From NCBI GenBank assembly GCA_036771835.1, contig DAIPGN010000004.1, positions 62,001 to 126,000 of the forward strand: DNA of 64,000 nucleotides, written 5' to 3'. Below, piece by piece: positions 60,744 to 64,000 of this stretch (positions are counted from its first letter, which is position 1; every line of letters starts with the position of its first letter). The position numbers and the translations under genes are program-made. The notes beneath the pieces are model-generated. The model did not search any database. It was given only the letters and a program-made list of their open reading frames with translations, and was not told the origin of the DNA. This DNA is from UBA4877 sp002399285 (GTDB lineage Bacteria; Bacillota; Thermoanaerobacteria; Thermoanaerobacterales; UBA4877).

Positions 60744-62943
60744 CACCGGCGGCGTTCCCTATGAAGTGCTGGAGGCCTGCGGCTACGACGAGCTCACGGC
60801 ATACATCCTTTACCGGCGCGGATTCAAAGATCCCGATATTATACGCGAGTTTTTGTATCCCGACCAATATAAGCCGACGGACCCCTTCGAATTCCCCGAT
60901 ATGGATAAGGCCGTCGAAAGGATAAAGCAGGCGATAAAGAATAAGGAGAAAATGCTCGTATACGGGGACTATGATGTGGACGGTATAACGTCGGCCACGA
61001 TACTCTGCCAAACGCTGAAGTCCATGGGTGCGGACGTCACCTGCCACCTTCCCGACAGGTTTTCGGAGGGCTACGGGATGAGCGTGGACGTGATCGGCAG
61101 TATGCCCAAGCGGGGAATAAGGCTGATAATAACCTGTGACTGCGGAATAAGCAACCTCAAAGAGATAGATTATGCTGCTTCTTTAGGTATAGAGACCATA
61201 GTCACCGACCATCATACTCCTCCCGACGTGCTACCTGACGCGCTATATCTTTTAAACCCCAAGTTCTTTCCCGAGGACCACAGGGCGAGGAACATAGCGG
61301 GCGTCGGTATGGCCTATTTCCTGTCGAAGGCGCTCATAGGCGGCGCAGCCGACGAATTCCTGGACCTGGCGGCCCTGGGGACCATCGCCGACTCGGTACC
61401 TTTAAACCTGGAAAACCGCTACATACTGCAGAGGGGATGGGACAGCCTGATCTCAGGCAAACGGCCCGGCCTGGCCGCGCTGTTTAAAGTGTCTCATCTG
61501 GAGGGAAACGTCACGGAGGAGGACATAGCCTTTCAGATAGTGCCCCGCCTCAATTCCGCGGGAAGGATGGATTCGGCCGTGCTGGCTTTACGGCTGCTTG
61601 CCGAGACCAATCCCCGCATATGCCTCGGCTTAGCCAAGACGCTGGACAGGCTCAACTCCGGCAGAAAAAAGGTACAGGAAGAAATACTGAAGGCCGCGGA
61701 ATCCGAAATAGATAAGAATAAGCTGTACCAAAATGGGATCATCGGCCTTTATGATCCCAAGTGGCATCAGGGTGTGATAGGCATAGCGGCGGGCAGGATA
61801 ACCGAGCGCTACGGCGTTCCCTCGCTGCTGATGACCAGAAGCAGGGAAGGAAAGATCGTGGGCTCCGCCCGCTCCATAGAGGGCGTGTCCATATACGACA
61901 TACTGTCAGGTTGTTCGGACTTCCTCGCCGGCTTTGGAGGGCACTCCATGGCGGCCGGCTTTTCCCTGGAGCAGCGGCAGTTGGACGGATTTCTCAACAG
62001 GCTGAATTCCTTCGGGGTGGACATAGTGCAGGCTGCGCAGTCAGCCTGTGAGCCGGATCTAGAGCTTGACCCCGGGCAGATAAACATGGATACCTATAAC
62101 TCGGTAAGGGGCCTGGCCCCCTACGGCGAGAGCTTCCCCGCCCCAGTATTCCTCACCCGCTGCTTAGAGGTGATAGAGGATAATTATCAGAATTTCCACC
62201 GCCTGATAATAGGGCTGGACGGCAGGCGGCTCCATGCCCTGTGGTGGGACGGTCCCAGAAAGACGATCGGGCCCGGCTATTATGACATAACCTACACCAT
62301 CAACATGGACAGGTACAGGAATGTACTCTCCATAACCATCGCCGGTATGGAAAAGGTGATGGAATCGGCAGGGCCGGTGCCCGTTCCTGAAATTACGGAC
62401 ATGAGGAGCGCGGCTTTAGAGGAGATGCAGCAGCAGGAGGGATGCCTGTACTATGAGGGCCAGGATATAGGCCGGGCCGTGTTTACCCGGGATACGCTGC
62501 CCCAGTGCGGCAGGCTGGTCATGCTGTCGGCCCCTCCTTCCCCCGGCGTGCTCAAAGACATTGTCCTGATATCGCATCCCCGGGAGATGGTCCTGTCCTT
62601 TGCCGCGGACTGCATATCCAAGTCTGATGTGTTAAAGGGCATAATGGGCATTATAAAGTACGCCCAGGAAAAGGATAAAACCATAGACATACAATACGCC
62701 GCCTGCCGTCTCGGCATCACGGAGATCGCCGCCCTGGAAGGTCTGCGGCTGCTCGAGTCGATGGGCCTCGCCGAGCTGGAAGAAATAGACCCGCTCACCT
62801 ACTACGCCGTCCCAAAGAGCGGCGGAAAGAAAGGGGACCAGCGCCTAAAAAAGTGGTTTACCGATCTTTCGGACGAGACGGACAGCTTCCGGTCATGGCT
62901 CAAGACCGCTTCGATAGCAGAAATAGAAGAGCTGCTCAAATGA
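60736..62943 (+). CDS. recJ: single-stranded-DNA-specific exonuclease RecJ
   Basis: DHH-family 5'-3' exonuclease of 735 aa. Metal motifs: YGDYDVDGITS (residues about 77-87), CDCGISN, VTDHHTPPD, and DHHA1 GSARSIEGVSIYDILS with GGHSMAAGFSLE. An OB-like domain follows and a C-terminal helical extension (about 560-735). It works in recombination and mismatch or base-excision repair. ATG overlaps the yjbQ stop. Confidence 0.95.
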   Translation: MIDTGGVPYEVLEACGYDELTAYILYRRGFKDPDIIREFLYPDQYKPTDPFEFPDMDKAVERIKQAIKNKEKMLVYGDYDVDGITSATILCQTLKSMGADVTCHLPDRFSEGYGMSVDVIGSMPKRGIRLIITCDCGISNLKEIDYAASLGIETIVTDHHTPPDVLPDALYLLNPKFFPEDHRARNIAGVGMAYFLSKALIGGAADEFLDLAALGTIADSVPLNLENRYILQRGWDSLISGKRPGLAALFKVSHLEGNVTEEDIAFQIVPRLNSAGRMDSAVLALRLLAETNPRICLGLAKTLDRLNSGRKKVQEEILKAAESEIDKNKLYQNGIIGLYDPKWHQGVIGIAAGRITERYGVPSLLMTRSREGKIVGSARSIEGVSIYDILSGCSDFLAGFGGHSMAAGFSLEQRQLDGFLNRLNSFGVDIVQAAQSACEPDLELDPGQINMDTYNSVRGLAPYGESFPAPVFLTRCLEVIEDNYQNFHRLIIGLDGRRLHALWWDGPRKTIGPGYYDITYTINMDRYRNVLSITIAGMEKVMESAGPVPVPEITDMRSAALEEMQQQEGCLYYEGQDIGRAVFTRDTLPQCGRLVMLSAPPSPGVLKDIVLISHPREMVLSFAADCISKSDVLKGIMGIIKYAQEKDKTIDIQYAACRLGITEIAALEGLRLLESMGLAELEEIDPLTYYAVPKSGGKKGDQRLKKWFTDLSDETDSFRSWLKTASIAEIEELLK

Positions 62944-62950
62944 GCAGCTC
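62929..62950. other. stem-loop across the recJ stop codon
   Basis: GAGCTGCTC-AAAT-GAGCAGCTC is a perfect 9-bp stem with a 4-base loop enclosing the TGA. No T-run. It may protect the mRNA end or serve as a weak terminator. Confidence 0.5.
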
Positions 62951-62967
62951 CTCGGACCGTGACATTC

Positions 62968-63067
62968 TCGTGCAACCGCTAAATTGCACAGCAATTTTGC
63001 TTGCCGCCTTGCCCTGCGCGATTTGTCGCAGTCTGCCAGTTTGTCTGCAATTTCCAGTTTGTCTACA
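62968..63067 (-). repeat. dispersed repeat, copy 2
   Basis: On the minus strand this reads TGTAGACAAACTGG, a second GCAGACAAACTGGCAG, then CAAATCGCGCAGGGC, AAGGCGGCAAGC and AAATTGC-TGT-GCAATTT, matching the unit at 23751-23835. The first 20 bases look like a partial duplication of the left end. It lies between recJ and the short jetD. Confidence 0.8.
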
Positions 63068-63076
63068 TCTTGATCA

Positions 63077-63451
63077 TCAGTCATCTTCCCATAGTATATT
63101 TTCCTGCTCAAGCCTTATCCTCTTGCCTATCATATAGTCGATCGCACCGTAAACGTCCGAATAATCCTCATCACTCAGCAGCAGGCCGAGCTTTTTGGCA
63201 TAGGCCTCATCTATGAGCTTAGCCAGACTCTCATACCTCTTCAATGTATCAGCGTCCATCATATACGGCTTTATATACATACCCGCCGCCTTCCTCAGAT
63301 GCGCCAGTATCTCGAAGCCCCCCAGGTCTATATCGCCCCAATGATAAAAGGATACGTCAAACCCCCTCAGTCTTCCGCTGCTGTCATCGTATGCCTTGCT
63401 GTTCTTAAGCTTATCCACCAGCGCGTTTAATACCTCGTCAGCGTACCTCAT
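63077..63451 (-). CDS. JetD-like Toprim protein, N-terminally short
   Basis: 124 aa that correspond to the C-terminal part of Wadjet JetD (DUF2220): YHWGDIDLGGFEILAHLR (Toprim DxD), KPYMMDADTLKRY and the terminal RIRLEQENI. Full JetD is near 390 aa; the N-terminal DUF3322 half and the Toprim glutamate strand are absent. GGGAG sits 8 bases before ATG, and the start overlaps the JetC stop by 14 bases, so it looks like a functional gene start rather than random debris. An in-frame TGA lies 33 bases upstream of the ATG. Activity as the DNA-cutting subunit is doubtful. Confidence 0.78.
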   Translation of the reverse strand: MRYADEVLNALVDKLKNSKAYDDSSGRLRGFDVSFYHWGDIDLGGFEILAHLRKAAGMYIKPYMMDADTLKRYESLAKLIDEAYAKKLGLLLSDEDYSDVYGAIDYMIGKRIRLEQENILWEDD

Positions 63452-64000
63452 TGGCCTTCTCCCGCTTATAGTCGAATCCGCTCACCCAGGCCGAGGAACC
63501 CTCTCTCATCACAAGGGCCACGGTGCCCACCAGAGGAGCTATATACTCGCACTTTTCCGTAGGCGCGGCCAGTATCACCTGCAGCCCCAGACTGTCCATG
63601 AACCGGAGGGTGGCCTCTATCCTCTCGCTGTCCATCTTGTTGAATGCCTCGTCGAAAAGCATCAGTCCTATGGAATCTATCCAGTTCTTGCCCTTGTACA
63701 TCTGTATGAAGGAGGCGGTCATGACCACATAATAGGGCGTCTGCGTCTCGCCGCCGGATTTCTCCCTGCTGACTTTGGAAAAGCTGGAGACCTGTCCGTC
63801 AGAATGCCTTATGTCTATGTCGTAGGTGAGATAATTTCTGTAATCTGTGAGCTCGGCCATCACCTTTTCAAACTCCTCCTCACTGTCCGTGGTGATCCTC
63901 TCAAACAGCTCGTCCATGGCCTCCTTATGTCTGGCCTCAAAGGCGTCGCTGAACAGATTGAATCCCTCCATCAGCAGCGGGTCCATGATCATGTCGTAGA
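63438..64000 (-). CDS. JetC/EptC-like SMC ATPase, C-terminal part
   Basis: The window holds the last 187 codons of an SMC-like ATPase; the frame continues beyond the right edge. ABC signature KSGGETQTPYYVVMTASF and Walker B LMLFDEAFNKMD are followed by GLQVILAAPTEKCEYIAPLV, typical of the condensin-like motor of Wadjet (JetABCD) plasmid defence. Upstream jetA and jetB would lie outside the window. Confidence 0.85.
   Translation of the reverse strand, partial: YDMIMDPLLMEGFNLFSDAFEARHKEAMDELFERITTDSEEEFEKVMAELTDYRNYLTYDIDIRHSDGQVSSFSKVSREKSGGETQTPYYVVMTASFIQMYKGKNWIDSIGLMLFDEAFNKMDSERIEATLRFMDSLGLQVILAAPTEKCEYIAPLVGTVALVMREGSSAWVSGFDYKREKANEVR

Overview
The window looks like chromosomal DNA of an anaerobic, flagellated member of the Bacillota (Clostridia type). 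Signs are strong AGGAGG-type ribosome sites, a SufCBDSU iron-sulfur operon with the Gram-positive-type SufU, PRD-type PTS regulation, a glycosylated-flagellin locus, oxygen-sensitive CoA and ene-reductase chemistry, and frequent ATA and AGG codons in the housekeeping parts. No rRNA, tRNA, CRISPR array or complete insertion sequence was recognised.

Layout. 0-2.8 kb: a TPR/SF2-helicase/HNH protein. 2.9-12 kb: a sigma-54 activator facing a seven-gene catabolic operon (cyclase-family hydrolase, MFS carrier, metallo-beta-lactamase-fold hydrolase, BKACE lyase, an active thiolase, a thiolase copy without its catalytic residues, 3-hydroxyacyl-CoA dehydrogenase) behind a textbook -24/-12 promoter. A second -24/-12 promoter with the same upstream palindrome lies at 60.1 kb in front of an ene-reductase/EthD-like pair, so the two loci probably form one regulon. 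12-19.5 kb: a fructose-type PTS (A, B, C) with a PRD regulator, two aminopeptidases and a MalY-type aminotransferase, similar in content to the E. coli frv and fry/ypd clusters. 19.9-25.5 kb: a patchy stretch with a radical SAM protein, flavin split-barrel proteins, a Gfo/Idh/MocA dehydrogenase, a TetR regulator and three decayed genes. 25.6-33 kb: two TrkA-type proteins and a P2-type ATPase with Na,K-ATPase-like membrane motifs, divergent from a shortened KdpD and a KdpE. 33-39.4 kb: the SUF operon divergent from an encapsulin with its ferritin-like cargo. 39.6-47.3 kb: a DUF4143 ATPase, an AbiE pair with an intact antitoxin and a wrecked toxin, and a three-gene AddAB-like helicase-nuclease set. 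47.3-57 kb: flagellin under a sigma-28-like promoter, a Maf-type glycosyltransferase and a nonulosonic-acid pathway. 57-60 kb: the second sigma-54 operon. 60.3-63 kb: yjbQ and recJ. 63-64 kb: the end of a Wadjet-like (JetC/JetD) defence operon with an unusually short JetD.

How they work together. The sigma-54 genes suggest a pathway that reduces an enone or ring, opens a cyclic beta-dicarbonyl compound, and cleaves the resulting beta-keto acid to acetyl-CoA-level products; this is inference from family chemistry. Iron handling (SUF plus encapsulated ferritin), cation homeostasis (ATPase, TrkA, KdpDE) and flagellar glycosylation each form self-contained modules. DNA metabolism and defence genes sit at both edges and in the 39-47 kb accessory stretch.
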